In this document: positions 63,064 to 64,000 of the stretch, piece after piece
Layout: every line of letters begins with the position of its first letter
Numbering within the stretch: position 1 is the stretch's first letter
Origin: Virgibacillus necropolis
GTDB taxonomy: Bacteria; Bacillota; Bacilli; Bacillales; Amphibacillaceae
Assembly (NCBI RefSeq): GCF_002224365.1
Contig: NZ_CP022437.1
Coordinates: 2,790,001 to 2,854,000 of the forward strand
Direction: 5' to 3'
DNA length: 64,000 nt
Program-made: the position numbers and the translations under genes
The notes under the pieces: model-generated
What the model was told of the DNA's origin: nothing
The model's database searches: none
What the model saw: only the letters and a program-made list of their open reading frames with translations

Positions 63064-64000
63064 GTGCACCACCATCACTATACTTGTAGATATTCATCAA
63101 ACTTGAAATTCCTTTAGTCAGGGAATATCCTTTTTCTTCAAATGTTTCTATAATTTTATTTGTATTTTTTTCTTTTTTATTTGCGACTTCTAGTATCCTC
63201 TTGGCCCAAACATCGGGTCCATTAGCTAATGTAAGCTTTGAAACCAAGCCTATTTCCAAGTCTGCCTCTGGCTGAATAGCCTCTGATACTACACACGGCA
63301 CTCCACTCGCCTGGGCTTCTAACAAAACAAGACCTAATCCTTCATATAAAGATGGGAAAACAAATACATCCATACAATGTAGCATCGTTGATATGTTAGT
63401 TTGTATTCCTACAAACCTGATGTTTTCATGCAGGTCCTCTTTTTTAGCTTCTTTTTCTACTTGTTGCCTTAAGTCCCCATCTCCCACTAACAGCAACTTA
63501 ATTGTAGGATTTCTCTCGACAACACGTTTCATTACTTGCAACAAAAACGCATGATTTTTTGCTTCTATAAATCTGCCAATATGACCAATTACCAAACTAG
63601 TTCCAAATCCTTTTTTCACTTTGAATTTGGTAACTTCTATTTTTGGTTCTTTTAGAAATGTTACGTAATCAATTGGGTTTGGGAAATAGGAATATTTTTG
63701 TTTAGCTACTCTATTTCCACCAAATAAATATTTCCCTGCTCCATTACTACAGGCTAATAAATTCGTAGAGAAGGTGCTAATCATTAAACGCATTAGCATA
63801 ATGTAGCTTTTCCTAACAAAACTAAAATCGTCATCTGCAGTGGTGTGTGCATGGGCTATTCTTATTTTTATACCTGCCATAAATGCAGCCATATTTGCAA
63901 CTCCACAATGAAATAATGTATGTGCATGAACAACGTCATATGGTCCATACTGTCTAATAGCCTGATAAAGTTGTTTAACCGAACGTGTTTTTGATAACCT
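63035..64000 (-). CDS. Glycosyltransferase family 4 (5' end outside window)
   Basis: Open from the window edge (at least 321 residues), continuing upstream of the first Met at 63892 with VKQLYQAIRQYGPYDVVHAH, so the true start lies beyond base 64000. The N-terminal domain has DVVHAHTLFHCGVANMAA; the donor domain has IGHIGRFIEAKNHAFLLQV and VFPSLYEGLGLVLLEAQASG, typical of CapM/EpsF-like enzymes. First visible gene of the cluster. Confidence 0.9.
   Translation of the reverse strand, partial: RLSKTRSVKQLYQAIRQYGPYDVVHAHTLFHCGVANMAAFMAGIKIRIAHAHTTADDDFSFVRKSYIMLMRLMISTFSTNLLACSNGAGKYLFGGNRVAKQKYSYFPNPIDYVTFLKEPKIEVTKFKVKKGFGTSLVIGHIGRFIEAKNHAFLLQVMKRVVERNPTIKLLLVGDGDLRQQVEKEAKKEDLHENIRFVGIQTNISTMLHCMDVFVFPSLYEGLGLVLLEAQASGVPCVVSEAIQPEADLEIGLVSKLTLANGPDVWAKRILEVANKKEKNTNKIIETFEEKGYSLTKGISSLMNIYKYSDGGAHEEYSNRFL

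Overview
The window is AT-rich chromosomal DNA from a spore-forming member of the Bacillaceae. Evidence for sporulation is a spoVA2-type operon, a gerA-type germinant receptor and a Spo0E-like phosphatase. The gene content (DUF1641 plus FdhF, a cory-CC-star protein with an ArsA ATPase, YndM-like DUF2512) and the style of the intergenic repeats suggest the Oceanobacillus/Virgibacillus group; that placement is inference.

Layout. 1-2.4 kb: 3' part of a spoVAD-spoVAEb-DUF1657-DUF421 operon. 2.4-3.2 kb: secreted nuclease lipoprotein. 3.3-7.4 kb: gerA, gerB, gerC plus a 50-residue two-helix protein. 7.4-11.4 kb (minus): quinone-reductase-like dehydrogenase, ArsA ATPase, cory-CC-star protein and CstA. 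11.7-18.4 kb (minus): DUF1641/formate dehydrogenase, glutamate dehydrogenase-like enzyme and a permease. 18.5-19.8 kb: small zinc-ribbon protein and a TPP-riboswitch-controlled ThiT. 19.8-26 kb: M3 peptidase, amidase, DUF6884 protein, YceI, aconitase. 26.2-29.9 kb: iron-siderophore uptake operon behind a Fur-box-like site. 30.4-32.3 kb: an IS200/IS605-like element with a TnpB-related protein. 32.4-45.1 kb: housekeeping and stress genes, including NDH-2, an AlkA-like glycosylase, PadR with a chromate transporter, Spo0E and TopB.

45.1-52.6 kb (minus) is a complete lasso peptide cluster of the paeninodin type: cyclase C, precursor A1, HPr-kinase-like K, RRE protein B1, a second precursor A2, protease B2, a nucleotidyltransferase and an ABC exporter. 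Both precursors are too short for usual ORF cut-offs and were found by reading the intergenic sequence. A1 is a recognisable paeninodin relative. A2 keeps the same leader but has a strikingly Trp/Asp/Glu-rich core, and is the most novel item in the window. Each precursor is followed by a hairpin, and a promoter-like site lies between A1 and K.

52.6-64 kb (minus) is an exopolysaccharide or wall-glycan cluster, more AT-rich than its surroundings. It has GT2 and GT4 glycosyltransferases, an ABC flippase-like transporter, an unusual protein with a ParB-like DGAHR motif and a nucleotidyltransferase-like segment, and several broken genes. These are a frameshifted GT4, a truncated pyruvyltransferase joined to a glycosyltransferase-like tail, and a decayed GT2 at the border with the lasso cluster. 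The last glycosyltransferase runs off the window.

Intergenic DNA is rich in repeats: two copies of a GTTCAAAAAG-ended MITE-like element (one in the cstA leader), a roughly 290-bp GC-rich element inside a terminator-like hairpin, a GCGCAAGCGCC-ended repeat, a REP-like palindrome pair, five 21-bp tandem units, and four tandem 52-bp terminator-like hairpins after aconitase.
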